A DNA stretch of 64,000 bases, taken from positions 310,001 to 374,000 of the forward strand of contig MZZL01000399.1 in NCBI GenBank assembly GCA_002749535.1, read 5' to 3'. This document shows, piece after piece, positions 20,570 to 33,016 of this stretch. The DNA comes from Apophysomyces variabilis (taxonomy: Eukaryota > Mucoromycota > Mucoromycetes > Mucorales > Mucoraceae). The notes under the pieces were generated by a model that made no database searches, was not told the origin of the DNA, and was given only the letters and a program-made list of their open reading frames with translations. A program made the translations under genes and the position numbers. The number at the start of each line of letters is the position of its first letter. The stretch's first letter is position 1.

Positions 20570-22677
20570 ATGAATGGCCACTTGATAAGGCCAGGCAATA
20601 TGGGATGGTTTTACACAATGAAGCATGGTCTTCAAAAGCGGGGTTGTACAAAACTCCTTATTCATATAGGCCAAGTGGGCTTTCCACCCAACACCCGACT
20701 GTATTACACTAAAATGGAGATCAGACAGGTGGAAGTGATAGAGGGGATAGACAGGGAAACGTCTATCGGTAAGCTGACGTTTAGGCCGTCGTTCAAAGGT
20801 TTAGAGGTCACCCGCTAAAGTCCGCATTAAAATTACCATAAAAACAAAAACGTGGCTGTGGACGTAGACTTGTTCCTGAAAACGAAAAAGGTGCGATCAT
20901 GCTCTTCGCACCGTCCAGGTCCTTAGGAAAAGATCAACTTGCCCATACCAATGGTATACTATAAGAAAACAAAAAAAGAAGCCTTGCTTATGTACTCAAT
21001 TGTCTTGATATTTCATTCTTCCTATTGCTTCTGCATTACACAAGTGCAGATAACTGTGTCAAATTCGATGCGCTGACAAATGACAACAGTGAACGATCGT
21101 CAGCACGCAATGCCGACACTTGCCAATTGTTGAAAGCACGATTAAAACAAAACACGGCCGAGCTTGAGAAACTCCAGAATCTATTTCTCTCACAAGCCCC
21201 TTCGTCAGTAATAGATGGGCAACAACAGGTTGAATCACTCAAGTCAGAAGCATTGGCTTACAAAGAGCTTGCAGAAAAGCATAAGAATGAACTACAGAAC
21301 AGTCAGCAGCAGATTCAAGCGACCAAAGAACGTGTTTCAGAATATGAACGTATCATAATAGCTTTACAACAAAAGCTAGAGGAAGAACAAACAAAAGCTG
21401 CCACTGCCTTGTCAAATGAAAAGGAAGTTCGGGCCTGGCATGATGACCTCTGGGAACAGAATCAATCCCTCCAAAAGACAATACTTGAGATGCAGGAAAA
21501 GCATGCCATTGAAGTACATCAGAATAATCAGCTCGACGTCCAGTTGCAGGAAAGCAAGGAAGAGATCAAAACGATCTCGAAGCACGCTTTGGAGAAAGAT
21601 CAGCGAATCGAGACTTTGACGAAACAGATATCCGAGATGGAACAACATATTTCACTTTTGAAGGCGACAATCGAGGAAAAAGACGAAATCTTCAACGAAA
21701 ACAAAGAGAGCTGGGACATACTAGCCAGTCAATGGGAGGAAAAGATGCAACAAGTTTTGGAAGAAAACGAAATGTTGAAACAAAGAATAACATCCGTCTC
21801 ATGGGAAGATCGAAACATAGAAGGTGCGATAGACGAGCTGGCTGCAGCGCAGAAACCGCTGAAGCAGGAAGATCATCCGTCGCTGATCGCCTCGCTCAAT
21901 CAGGAAAACGTTGGTTCGTTTCATTTGCCTACTGAGGTTGAAAAAGAGGATCAGCCTCCACAGATGACCTCAAATCATCAGAGCAAAGTGGCATCGTGGA
22001 TGAGCGAATGTGAACGGGATCTTATAAATGAGGTTGAAAGTGATCAGATCAATCCATACCCACTGATTCCAAGTCGATCAGCAGAGGATAACCACAGTGC
22101 ATCGAGAGAAAGCTCTCTTAAAGTTCGGGAATTTGAGGAAAAGCGGAGAGAAGAAGAAGAGATACTTGCGCAAACCAGGAAGATGATAGAGGAGGAACAG
22201 CGTGAATATAGCAAGACGCTTGCCCAAAAAGAACAGGCTACTAAGGAATTGCAAGAGTTGAAACGGAAGTTGACCAGCAGGATCCCTCAGATGTCGTCAC
22301 GCCATTCATCCATATCACATATACCACGCAATCGAAGTTCTATTTCCTATACATACCAATCGCAGCTGACTAGTAAGCTCGAAGAAAAACTGGAGATGTA
22401 CCGTAAGAATCTGGAAACGACTACGAATCAATGCCACGAACAACAGAAGATCGTGGATCGATTAAATGTGCATCTCGGATTTTTGCACCAAAGGCTTTCC
22501 GAATACCAGTCATTATTGCAAACACGAGAAGAGAAGTACATAGAACTGGTGAAGGAATCACAAGAATTGAAAGAAGAAAATGAGCGATTGAAAGTCAACA
22601 TCGACCGACTTTCGCTTCCCTCCAAATCCACCAAGTCCTCCAAATACTCACTCAATGGAGAGAAAGTCTGGGACTGA
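20570..22677 (+). CDS. Long coiled-coil protein; first exon uncertain
   Basis: From about 21050 to the stop at 22677 one open frame encodes some 540 residues of heptad-rich, Glu/Lys/Gln-rich coiled coil. The segments are separated by a serine-rich stretch (SSRHSSISHIPRNRSSIS) and end with a last coil (ELVKESQELKEENERLKVN). The frame has no ATG for its first 180 codons, so an upstream exon must exist. A candidate is the frame from ATG 20570 to a good donor (ATCG|gtaagc) at 20768/20769, joined in phase to an acceptor at tgcag|AT near 21049; that intron would be about 280 nt, long for this locus. A structural, cytoskeletal or Golgi-tether role is possible, but I do not recognise the family. The coiled-coil part is secure; the 5' exon is not. 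Confidence 0.6.
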
Positions 22678-23163
22678 GCAACGGTTTTCTTACAGGAAAA
22701 CGAGAAAGGAATCAATCCACATGATTAAGCAATGCAAAGTGAAGTATACCCATTGCTTATGTGTATATATATTATATAAAATTTTTTTCATCATTTTCTT
22801 ATATTGGCAAGAAGCCCAGAGAAAATGTATGTACAAGCTATGACTTTTCCACAGACCTAATCTTTGTTTCTTTCGGAATAAAAGCCATTGAATATTTCCT
22901 GCTAGTGACAACATGAACGCAACTTTGACTAGGTAGGGTGTAGAGTTTGAATTCATATCTCCATTCTCAATAAGGTGGAGGGGACGCATCGCATCAAGAG
23001 TGAACAATAAAATAACGAATGACAGTTTTGAAAGAGCGGACATGTTCAGTGACACTCAGCCACGAAACAACGAAGCAAAGTGATTCAGTTCCGTCTGTAC
23101 TCTACTTTGAGCATTTGAGCGCGCTCTGTTTTCTCTTTTCTCTCTTTTCTCGCTTAACCCTCC
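22678..23163. other. Intergenic region with a doubtful secreted-protein frame on the minus strand
   Basis: A minus-strand frame from 23055 opens with a signal-peptide-like segment (LSKLSFVILLFTLDA), followed by LIENGDMNSNSTPYLVKVAF, faintly like the start of a trypsin-fold protease. It then runs into AT-rich, non-protein-like sequence with no catalytic residues. It may be a first exon or a relic. Confidence 0.25.
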
Positions 23164-24225
23164 ATGCAACGCTCATACTTTATGTTGTCTTCTCCTACAT
23201 TGTCCCATGCTAGACGGTTTCTCATGGGTCATACCAAACGCATGCTAAGCACCTCACGACAAGCATGGGGTAATGAACCCATATGCCTAAAGCGCTCCTC
23301 CTTGTTTACTCATGCAATAACCCCATCCATTGGGTTTTTTTTTATTTTGATTTTGTTCATATACCTTAGGTCCATCTAGACAACTCTACGAGACACATAT
23401 TCCTATTTCCTTTTTACAACGGTCCGTGTTAGCGGCAGGGTCTGCTGTGGCTGCCCTGAGAGATCCTATGCGTGGCGGTAAAAGAGCAATTTTCCCCTTG
23501 CTTTTGGAAAAAAAAAAGAAGTCGACATTCTAAAAAGGGATAGATGCACTCTCATTCGGATGATTTAGACATGGTAGCTGCCTTGGGTGAGACAACAGGA
23601 TCGATCTTTTTAAGACGCATACGTGATCAGATGTTGCAGTCCACGACCGGACGACGTATTCTACGTGAACGGCCAACCATTCATACATCGACAATCCCTT
23701 TCGACCAATTACGACAAACATGTGCACCAGGGACCTTTGGTGCTACCTATATTGCATGGCTGGATGCCCAAGGCGTGACACCCGACACCCGATGTCCAGT
23801 AGGTTGAATCATGGGGAAAGAACGGAAAAACAAAATTCGCCAACCTTATCTTTGCTTCTTTTTATTAGGTCCAGTTTGTCGATGACGAAGAATTGGCCTA
23901 TGTTATGAAACGGTATCGCGAGATTCATGATTTTTTTCATACATTGACCGGACTTGGTGTCTCGGTGGAAGAAGAGATCGCTCTCAAGTGGTTTGAATGG
24001 GCACAGACAGGTTTACCCATGACCGGCCTATCCTCCCTCTTTGGCCCTTTGCGACTCACTTCGGCTGAACGCCATCGCCTCTTTTCCGTTTATGTTCCTT
24101 GGGCTATTCAATGTGGTGCCAATGCCAGCCCTTTAATGAACGTCTATTATGAAGAAGAATTCCATACACCCATAGAGAAATTACGCGAACAGCTTGGTAT
24201 CACCGTTCCTTCCTCCATTGAATAA
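23164..24225 (+). CDS. COQ4: Ubiquinone biosynthesis protein COQ4, mitochondrial
   Basis: Coq4 is a matrix-side inner-membrane component of the CoQ synthesis complex. Recent work assigns it C1 decarboxylation and hydroxylation of the quinone head group. Four exons close in phase: 23164-23269, 23370-23477, 23569-23798 and 23869-24225, giving 266 residues. Exon 1 is a basic, Ser/Arg-rich mitochondrial presequence (LSHARRFLMGHTKRMLSTSR); a second in-frame ATG lies at 23182. The core shows AAGSAVAALRDPMRGDMVAA, GRRILRERP and the metal site REIHDFFH with a glutamate 12 residues later (SVEEE), i.e. HDxxH-x11-E. All hallmark residues are present. Confidence 0.95.
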
Positions 24226-24744
24226 AAAATAATACCTATTTTTTTCTTTGTCCTGTAAAACCCCCCATTCATAAAGAACAAGTTCCTTTTCTTTTTCATG
24301 CGGTAACCAGCTAACATACAGTCCATCATTAAAGCGGGTTTTTTATACTACACACAGTTTTTTTTAATAGACATTTCGTCAGGAATTTTTTTGAATCATG
24401 ATAGCCTAATATCTCATAATTCATTCCTGTTTTGACTTTTTTTATAAAAGGGAGAACAAAAGAAAAAAAATGACGATCAATCTTTGTTCTTCGGAAAATA
24501 CAAGCCTAAATTTATACATAAGTGTTGCGCAATTTACAATGGTATAAGCAAAATAAAATGAAAAAAGAAAGGGATAGACCCCATTTTGGTTTGTACATTG
24601 AACATAAAAGAAAAAGAAAAAGAAAAAGAAAAAAAAATGAAGCAAACGAAGTAGGGTGAGAAATCGGAAAAAAAGAAGCAAGGAAAAAGAAGGAAGCAAA
24701 GGTAAGAAAAGGTAAGAAATAGAAAATAGGTCAATGTTTTGTTT
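24226..24744. other. 3' intergenic region with an A/G-rich simple repeat
   Basis: This is the space between the convergent COQ4 and 24745 genes. It includes an (AAAAAG)n-type run around 24606-24640. I see no gene. Confidence 0.6.
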
Positions 24745-25929
24745 TTAAGCTTGTTCGCGTTCTTTGCCTTTGGCTGATGGTTTTGCTTTAGGAGAGAGCA
24801 TGCGTAGAAATCGGACTTTGGGAACTGGACGACGAGTGGATGAGGATGCTTCGGGAGAATAGATGGCTGTTGGTTCGCAGGTGCGAGAAGAAGAGGATGA
24901 CGTGGATGGAAAAGAGGGCGAGGTAGGTTTGGCCCATCGTACGACTTTCTTTTTGGCCGGTGCTTCTGGTTTGTCTGATGCCCATTCCTCCAACCGTAGC
25001 TCACGCAGAGGGAAACGCACCTCGACATCTCTCATAATATTATCCGCAACATACCGACGCTTCTTTCCAACATGGGCTGGGGGATCTTCTTCTATACGAG
25101 GTGATCGATTCTCCAGACCGATATCTTCCTCATGAGCGCTGAAAAGGCTAGTCTGATCTTTTGATGATTCCGCATTCTCTACATTCTGATCCTCCTCATC
25201 TTCGTAAATCTGATCCAACCAAGCCAAGGTCAAGTCAAGATGACTTTTCATTCCTTCATCCTCTTCATCATCGGAATAACCCAGATTCGGTTTCGCTGCT
25301 GTTGCTGGAATGTTTTGCTTAAAGAATCGAAGTGAGCTGTTCATCGAAGGTTGCACAAAATCATCGCTGAAGATATCGTTGTGCTGCGTCATGGATTTTG
25401 GTGATATGCTGTACGACAAGGGAGAGAAACTATGTCCTTCGTCGGCATCGTCTTCTTCGGAAGATTGAAATGATTCGCTGTTAACAGAGAATGGATCCTC
25501 CTAAAAGAAGTGACAAAAGAAAGTTAGCAAAAAAAATATCCGAATCCGGTTTCCAGGACCACGACGATCCGTAGAAAAAGTTCCGCTGTTGTTACACACA
25601 CGTACCAAGCTGTCAATCTTTTGGACAACGACCTTTTCTTGTTTCAAGGCCATATCCAGGTTGGAATGAACCGCTGGTGGTGTGGTAGTGTCGTTATTAT
25701 TACTCACTACGGCTTCATTGATTCTTTCCAAGTATTTGTTGTTGATTTTTTTTGGATCGATATCCGGAATATTAGCCAAGGCGGATCTCACTCGTGAGGT
25801 GGATTCAACAGAGCCCAGGCCAAGTTGGGCCATTTGAGTGCATGTAGATGCTTTTGATTTTGGGACTGGTTCGGACTGTCTAGATGGACTATAGAATTTT
25901 TTCGGAAGAGGTTTGCGTGAACCCTTCAT
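24745..25929 (-). CDS. Unknown disordered acidic/serine-rich protein
   Basis: Two exons (25929-25606 and 25500-24745) join in phase across a 105-nt intron with gtacgt and tag ends, giving 359 residues. The N-terminus is basic and Ser/Pro-rich (KKFYSPSRQSEPVPK). The middle is acidic (SDDEEDEG and SEEDDADE clusters), and the C-terminal third has a basic Ser-rich tract ending in KGKEREQA. There is no signal peptide, membrane segment or known fold. The mix of charged low-complexity segments suggests a nuclear or regulatory protein, but I do not recognise it. Confidence 0.6.
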
Positions 25930-28849
25930 TTGGGATACAAGTTAAAGAGAGATAATAATGGAAAGGAAAACAATGAAGCGGGGAAGAAGTGGTAAAAGGA
26001 ACAATTTTTTTGTTTCTTCCCATTTTTTTCTTTTTTTACTCTCCAAAAAGAAATGAAAAATCTATCCAATCATCTTTGTTCAAATTACAGAATCTCGCCC
26101 GAATTCGGAAAATGGGCGGCCATACGCGTCAATGGAAACAAAAACGCGCGAGACGTGTCTTTCGCGTCACCGCGTTTCATTTGGTGTAACCTTCCGGCCA
26201 ATGATCATGGAAGAAGACCCCTCCTATGGATCTCCCTTTTCCTATCCAACATGGATAGCTTCTTCCTTATCCATTGTAGGAATTGATCTAATGAAAACAA
26301 TCCGATGATATACTTGACATTATTCTATGACATTGAAGCAGCCTGTTATCACACGATATAGATTAAAAGGATGAACAAAAAGTGGAAAATAAAGTAAAAG
26401 AAAGAAAGAGAGAGAAAGAGAGAAAGAGAGGACGAAAGTGACGGAGAAGGGGAAAAAAATAAGGCCCTGTGGGAATCAGATCCCGGTCGGCTTTTGGATT
26501 TCTTCAACAAACGCACCTATGGCGGTGGATCGCATCAGCCCTCTCTTCCCTTTGAAAGACATGTACGAACCCTTGCTCTCTCCGCCTTGTTCGACAGAAG
26601 AAACTGGATTAAAGAAAGAGAATTCTACAAATACCGTAGCCTCGTTCCTATAACCTTCACGCTGCGCTTTTACTCATCTTCAGCCTTGACCTTCATCGTC
26701 CGAAGTTTTTGTCATCAACTATCATGTCAACCGCGTTGCTTTTCATCCCCAGATAGCACCGACTTTGAGCGACAGCAAGAAAGAAGAACGGGATGTCGAT
26801 GATAATGAGATTCTCTTACACTGTATACAGTTGTTTCATCCTTGTCCGATAGAAGGGTGTTCGATTGCATGTTGCATGAACCGTGCGAGAACGCAAAAGA
26901 CAACAAAGGATGCTTCTTAAAAAGAAAGAGTTGAAAGGATAGGAATGCTGACCGATAAGCGATGAAGGTTGGAAAGAAAAGATGGCGTGCTCAAGGTTCA
27001 TATTTTGTGAATACGGAACAATTCAAAATGAACCCATGGTTCCGGCACTAAAATAAAAAAACGCTTATGCTGTGTTGAAAACTGAAAAACGAGAGTGTGA
27101 GATTTGCTTTGGCCCCCTTTTCACAAGGGATGGAAGATGTGCATGTTGTCTTCTTTGATTAACTAATAAGCATGAATACAATGTCATCATTTTGAAAGAA
27201 AGGAAAGTAAAATAATGATTCAACAACTTTTTCGATGGGAACCAAAAAGGAACTGTAAAGATGTCAGGCTTTGACTTTTTACTCCTGTGATTGGCGGAGG
27301 TTTCTAAATGGCTCGCCTGAATCACGGTAACCAGAAATGGCTCCTTCCATCGTGCTTACTCTCGTTTTTCTGGCTACTATGACGGCTGCAATTGCGCTAT
27401 TAAATTTTTGATCTAGGTGAGGCTTTATCACCATCATCATCTTCTTCCTCAAGTCCAATTGAGTGTTATAAGTGAATCATTTCTATTAACTTTACGTAAA
27501 TATAACAGGTCATACCTATTGCATTTTATCCGCATTTTATTATATAATCAAATATAAAAAAACTGAATGGCATTTACGTTCACACCCCATATATCGCTCA
27601 AACTTGTCTTTCATCTAGTTCATTTGTATTACCCTTCTTTTTAGGGTTGGCCAAGTTATTCAACATGGCGCGTCAACCAGTTTGTTTTTCTGGAATTAAC
27701 TCTACATCATCACATAGTAACTAAGTTATGAGAAGCATGATGTGATCTTACCATTTCAACAGTAAGATCAAATCCACTGCAGACCTGATAATCAAGGTAA
27801 GCCTAACTGACCTATTCATTTCAACATGCTCTGTTACTTTGCTAGAAACAAAAAGAAACCAGTTATTGTCTTTAAACCAATGTGATCTACTAAATGTAAT
27901 GTCTATGATAATGTTGAAATAGATTGTCTTTCCTTTGTCTTCTGATTCTAGCCCCCCTTTTTTTCTCGCTCGGGTATCCTTTTTGCTTTACAGAAAAGAA
28001 GAATAGACTTGTGTAATGCAGATCTACGGTAAAAGGTTATCCACGTTGAAGTTTATTTGAAAATAGGCCCCTTCTTTCTCTCCTTATCTATACTAGGGAA
28101 GGCCCGGGAACGAAACAAACGAGAAAGAAATCGCGCAATCGGGGGCTTTTTTGTTACTTATGGAAGTAAGAGCAGATACAGAAGTCCACCTTAAGACCAT
28201 TTTTAGAACCCCATTTTTTGCCTTCTTCATTGGCAAAAGGGTTTTGTGAGAAACAAGAAAAAAGAGAACTTAGCACCATTGAATGATATTTGTAACTGAA
28301 CCAAACACTTTGAACGAGGAAAACAAGATATCTTTTCTTTTCCTTTTTTAATTCCTTTTCGTGGTACTGGATCTCGGACCTAAAGAACGAAACAAAAGAG
28401 GGATATATATACATTAGGAGATAAGCGGCTGGATATAGAGACGCACATACGCTTTGATTTCCGATACCTTTCTTCCCCTTTTATTTGATCTCATTACTTT
28501 AATCGGGTTTGTCCAGGAGACCCAAAGTGGGTGGAGGATACGTAAAAGAGAAATGCAATTCATTTGCACATTTCACCGAGATTGCGCGAGGAACCTGCAT
28601 AAACGCTTCCGAAGATCTTCATAACAATATTAACCTTATTTCCCCTGTTGCCCCGCAAAAAAAAAAGAAAAAGAGAAAAGAACAAGAGAAGAAAGACAAA
28701 GAGATGAACCTACCGCTGGGCCCTTTTTGTTTCAAAATCATTCACTCTCATCTTTTGTTTTTCTCTCTTTATTTTTTTTTCTTTTTGGGTTACTACATTC
28801 CTACCTCTTTCTACTTGCTTTTTATTTTGTATATACACCTCTTGGTTGA
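25930..28849. other. Long intergenic region, no supported gene
   Basis: 2.9 kb without a recognisable gene. Short frames near 26438-26802 (plus) look weakly protein-like, but no exon chain could be built. There is a GA-rich microsatellite at about 26401-26432 and a short perfect hairpin (9-bp arms at 27743-27751 and 27762-27770). The last 300 bp are pyrimidine-rich leader of the receptor gene. Confidence 0.5.
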
Positions 28850-31274
28850 ATGGCGTCAAATCAAATACCCAATCTAAGATTTACCGAGTCATGGCAAGAC
28901 ACAACCATTCATTATATTAATATCAGCGCCAATATTCTTTCCATTGTCTCGGCAACCGTCGTCTTGTTGATATTACTCGCCATGAGGATCTATGACCGAC
29001 GATTAGTGGACCGTGTCACTTTGCGTTTGACGGCAGCTGTGTCTCTCACAGATCTTATTTCGTCCATTACCCTGGTCGTTTATTCGGTTGGCATCACTAA
29101 AGGCATAGGTTGTCAAATGATTGCCTTTCTCATTATTTGGCTCACCAACCAATACCTATTCCTCACAACCGTAAGCATTTCGTGTCTTTCTCCCTTAAGA
29201 TCGAATACACTCATTCCATTTATTTTTTTGTCTTTCTGAACACAAATAGGCAATAGCATTCAATCTCAAATGGCTGTTTCTACAGAAGCGTTACTTCAAT
29301 CCAGCGTTCGAGAAATGGTAAAAAAAACATGGAAGATATATTTCCTTTTCTTTTAGGGGAAAATCGGGGGGGGGGAATATGAACGCGGGAGGAAGGAAGA
29401 AAAGGTATTCGGTTATTGATCATCTTTTTTTCTTCTATTTCTTGTTGTTTTAGGTATTATATACTATCCATTCTCCTATCTCTCCTCACTGGTGCCCTAC
29501 CTTTGTCAGCCCAAATGCTTGGCTATGACGATGCCCAAGGCTTATGTTGGTTCACGCGTAAGATTCAATAAGAAAAAAATTGTCGATGACCTAACGGCTG
29601 ATGGAAAATTTTTTTTCTTCCTATAGCATCCTATACGTGGAAGAGTCAAGTCTGGGAGTATACGACCTATATTTTCCCGCAAATTGTCTGCAGCGTCTAT
29701 TGTGCTATCGTTGTTGGATTTGTTGTGTTTCGTTTGAAACGTGATGTGGGCCAATTTGAAAAATCCACACCTGAAGAGATGATCAATTCAGTCGTTCGTC
29801 GTATTATGATGTATCCTCTTACACCTATACTCACGCAAACGGGCTTTATCGTCTCCGAGATCTACATGTACCAAACGCTCACGTAAGCAAAAGCATAAAT
29901 ATACACAAAAAAAAAAGAAAAGAGATAAGCAGGCTCGATTCGAGCAAATAATTCAGTCTAACATTCTTTTTATGTAGTATTAGTTACGAACTGAACGTAT
30001 GGGGTGTTTTGACCAAGGCACTTCCTGGATTTTTTAACCTGATGGCCTTTCTGATCGATCCTGCATTTACCAGCGCATTGAAAAAACTAAAACAGTATGG
30101 AAATTCAAGAGATAAAAGAAGAGAAAGGTTCCGGTTTCTAAAGCATTTATTTTTATTCATGGATAGGGATATGATTCATCACTATGGTGATCCAGAACGA
30201 CAAGATCCAATGACGCCATCACCAAGCGTTCGGTCCCTTAGTGAACGGTCCTATAAGATATATGCCGATCATGGTGCCCTTGATTTCGTGCTCCCACAGA
30301 ACCGACATTCCATGGTAGCCCTGGCCACCCGAGAAAATACACGGACCAATCGATGCATGCGTTGGCTTGTCCTGCGTTTATGGCCTGCATCTGCTTCTTC
30401 AACACGACGAGAAGAAGATGAACAACAAAACCCATCCGAAATACAAGAACAGGAAAGCCATCCAAATAAATACAAACCCATGCTGTTTTTCAGTAGTGGT
30501 GCTTCTTCTTCTTCTTCTCATCTGACAGTACCTGGTTTACCCAACAATAACAAGAATAGCAGCAGCTCGCCTGCTTATGGCAGGCCTATGGAAGAGAGTC
30601 ATAGTAAAGTAGAAGAAGAGCAAGGCAGTGCTGAAGCATCCGAAAGCAATCTGTTCCAACCTTTACCCGCGATCCTTCCCGATAGTCCTACGGAACCGAT
30701 ATCGCCCCCACCGGCGCTGACCATTCCTATTTGCTTCGAAGAACTGGATGAGGTGGTTCCCTGGCGTGTCCTGGAGGCAGATGAAGACGAAGAAGATGAT
30801 TTCTTGAGCCGATCCACACTGGCAGGCAACAAAGGAGCAGGAGGAAGAAGAAGATCAAGCCGAAAACGTGGGAGTCATATAAGCGAACGCGTCGACAGCT
30901 GGCTCGAACTGAACGAACCACCCTCGCCTTCGCGGGTTTCCCAGTGGTTTAACAAGCGAAGTGGTTCGTTTGAAAGTGTCCGAGAACAATTAGCAAGAAG
31001 TTCCAAAAGTTTACGACGATGGCGCCGTCAGCAACAACAACAACAACAACAGCAACAGGAAGATCTCGAACGTCCCTCCATGGAAGATCAACCTTATCAA
31101 CCACAAGAACAGCAGCAACATCCACAACAACAACGGAAATCACGGATTGTCTCTGGATTTTTTGATCCAACCCTTCAAGCAGTGCCGGAATGTATACAAG
31201 AAGATGATGAGTTAGCACAGAGAGCAAATCGATTACTGGAGGCGCTTGGAAACCAGCAAAATACAAAAATATAA
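28850..31274 (+). CDS. Seven-transmembrane G-protein-coupled receptor (cAMP-receptor/Git3-like) with a long glutamine-rich tail
   Basis: A fungal GPCR, probably sensing nutrients or a diffusible signal; the ligand cannot be told. Five exons close in phase: 28850-29170, 29250-29317, 29454-29557, 29627-29882 and 29978-31274, giving 681 residues. Seven hydrophobic helices lie in the first 310 residues: SANILSIVSATVVLLILLAM, TAAVSLTDLISSITLVVYS, MIAFLIIWLTNQYLFLTTAI, ILSILLSLLTGALPLSA, IFPQIVCSVYCAIVVGFVVF, YPLTPILTQTGFIVSEIYM and LTKALPGFFNLMAFLIDPAF. A cysteine before TM3 and another in extracellular loop 2 (GLCWFT) could pair. The cytosolic tail of about 370 residues is hydrophilic, rich in Ser and acidic clusters, and holds a run of ten Gln near residue 600. 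The layout resembles fungal cAR/Git3-type receptors. Confidence 0.85.
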
Positions 31275-31741
31275 CAAAAAACAAAGGAAAGCAAAGAAGA
31301 GTAACCCTCTTTTCCTATTGTTGTCAGTGTGATCGGGGCTATGTAGAAATTGTTGTAAATGTGTCATTTTTTTTCTTTTTTGTCTGTGTGCATGTGTAAG
31401 ATACAACAGCTTTTCTTTCTTTACATATAAAAGATATCTCCTACGTAAAGTTCAAACATATAATGAATGCATTTTGCTTTTGTCCCTTTTTTCGTTTGCT
31501 TTAGTTTATTGAGTGTCTGGTGACTCGAAGAAGAAAGGAAAAAAAATGGGGAGGTTATTGATTTTTTTTCTTTGCGTTGGCCGCTGTTCTGCTACTTGGA
31601 GTTTCTTATATTGTCGTCTTTGAGGAAAAAAAAAAGGAAAAAAAGTGAGAAGAAAAATAAAGAAGTTGTGTGAGCTAGTGTTATATATAAAGAAAAAAAA
31701 AGAAAAGAAAAGAGATATACAGAAAAAAAAAGAGAAGATAT
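31275..31741. other. Convergent 3' region
   Basis: A 467-bp spacer between two convergent stops, with T-rich and A-rich runs that would serve as poly(A) regions on both strands. No gene seen. Confidence 0.6.
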
Positions 31742-33016
31742 TCAAAACGAGTTGCGTCGCATTAATCGAGGCCGTTGTTGTTGTTGTTGTTGCTGCTGCT
31801 GATAATATTGAGCATCCAGAAGAAAAGCCCTTGTACGTTTCATGGCAGGGACATCTTCCAAATGTTCATTGGGTGAAGGTCGTTTTCGTTGTGAGCCGCC
31901 ACCACCTTCACCTTTAAACGCGCCGGGAAGGGATGAGCGACCTGATTTGCCCGAGAGCCAGGCCAATGGATTGACCGGGATGACAACATGATCTACCATA
32001 AGATTGGCAAGGAGGAAAAAGAAAGCCCATGTAAATACGCCTGTCAGAGGGGAGCTCGTGGAGATAAGACCAGAGGAAGAGGTGTGTCTTGGTGGATCCA
32101 AGATCATCGTCATCAGTGCGTGAGGGATATGGAGCAGGGGCAAGAGGAAGAAGAGATTTGAAAATCGAGAATGGTTGCTATTGCTCTGTCGATCCACTGT
32201 CCGTTTTTCCTTTTCTTCTTGTGAAGAGGCCAAATCGCGTGAGAGAGAATCCACCAAGGCGAGAGAAGAATCCAATCGTTTGAAAGATTCCATCAAAGGC
32301 TCTTGAAGAACAGAGGCTTTTGCTGGTAAGTACAGCTGTTTTTGTTCTCCTTGGTCTTGTTGTTGAGGTAGGATCATGGAGTGACGTTTGGTATTTTGAT
32401 GAGATCGAGGCAAAGTAGGACACGACTGTGGGCGAACAGAGGGTGTTTTGGAAGAGCGACGTCGTATAGGTGACGAAGCAATGGGTTTTTTAAAGGTTGG
32501 AGACGATGGTTTAGAAGAGGAAGGGGTATAAGTAAACGACGAAGAGGAGGTGGTAGAGGAGGAAGTGGTGGAGAACAGACTGGAGATGGAAGATGTGCTT
32601 GAGTCACGCGCATGAACGATGCCAGGTGTGTACGACGCTCGAGATTTCCTCAGACGCGGTAACCTTGATGGCGGAGGTTGTTGTTGTGGCGAGGATGATT
32701 TAAGGGTTGTACCTTTTAGTACCAGTTTCTTGTTCTCTACTTCATGCTCAATATTGTTGTTCACTGCATTATTGGCCTCTTGGATTAAACTAGAGAGGAT
32801 ATCGGATATTCGATCAAACCGTTCCTGTGGTATTTCACCGTCGCTATCATCTTCATCATTATCATCCTCTTCTTCTCCTTCGTCGGCAGATAAATCGGAC
32901 AGCAACGCAAGAGCTGAGTCTGGGCGGTTTATCGTATGACGCCTAGGGCGACTTGCATTGGTTGCCCTCGTTACCGACGTTGAATGGGATGGAAAAGGTG
33001 CAAGTGTGATCACCAT
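31742..33016 (-). CDS. Unknown Ser-rich disordered protein with two C-terminal membrane segments
   Basis: A single open frame of 424 codons. The first 290 residues are disordered: an acidic patch (DEGEEEDDNDEDDSDGE), a short helix (DRISDILSSLIQEANNAV) and long Ser/Thr/Pro-rich and basic stretches. Two hydrophobic segments follow (FFLLPLLHIPHALMTMIL and GVFTWAFFFLLANLMVDHVV), then a basic C-tail with a run of nine Gln near the end. This resembles a tail-region membrane adaptor of the ER or another organelle, but I do not recognise it. A tag acceptor just upstream of the ATG (near 33037) leaves room for a 5' exon. Confidence 0.65.
   Translation of the reverse strand: MVITLAPFPSHSTSVTRATNASRPRRHTINRPDSALALLSDLSADEGEEEDDNDEDDSDGEIPQERFDRISDILSSLIQEANNAVNNNIEHEVENKKLVLKGTTLKSSSPQQQPPPSRLPRLRKSRASYTPGIVHARDSSTSSISSLFSTTSSSTTSSSSFTYTPSSSKPSSPTFKKPIASSPIRRRSSKTPSVRPQSCPTLPRSHQNTKRHSMILPQQQDQGEQKQLYLPAKASVLQEPLMESFKRLDSSLALVDSLSRDLASSQEEKEKRTVDRQSNSNHSRFSNLFFLLPLLHIPHALMTMILDPPRHTSSSGLISTSSPLTGVFTWAFFFLLANLMVDHVVIPVNPLAWLSGKSGRSSLPGAFKGEGGGGSQRKRPSPNEHLEDVPAMKRTRAFLLDAQYYQQQQQQQQQRPRLMRRNSF

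Noticed and set aside
26438..26802. Two overlapping plus-strand frames with slightly protein-like sequence
   Set aside because: No start context, splice sites or family resemblance could link them into a gene.
28509..28877. 122-codon frame just upstream of the receptor gene
   Set aside because: Its length comes from A-rich and T-rich low-complexity leader sequence, and it overlaps the receptor start in another frame.
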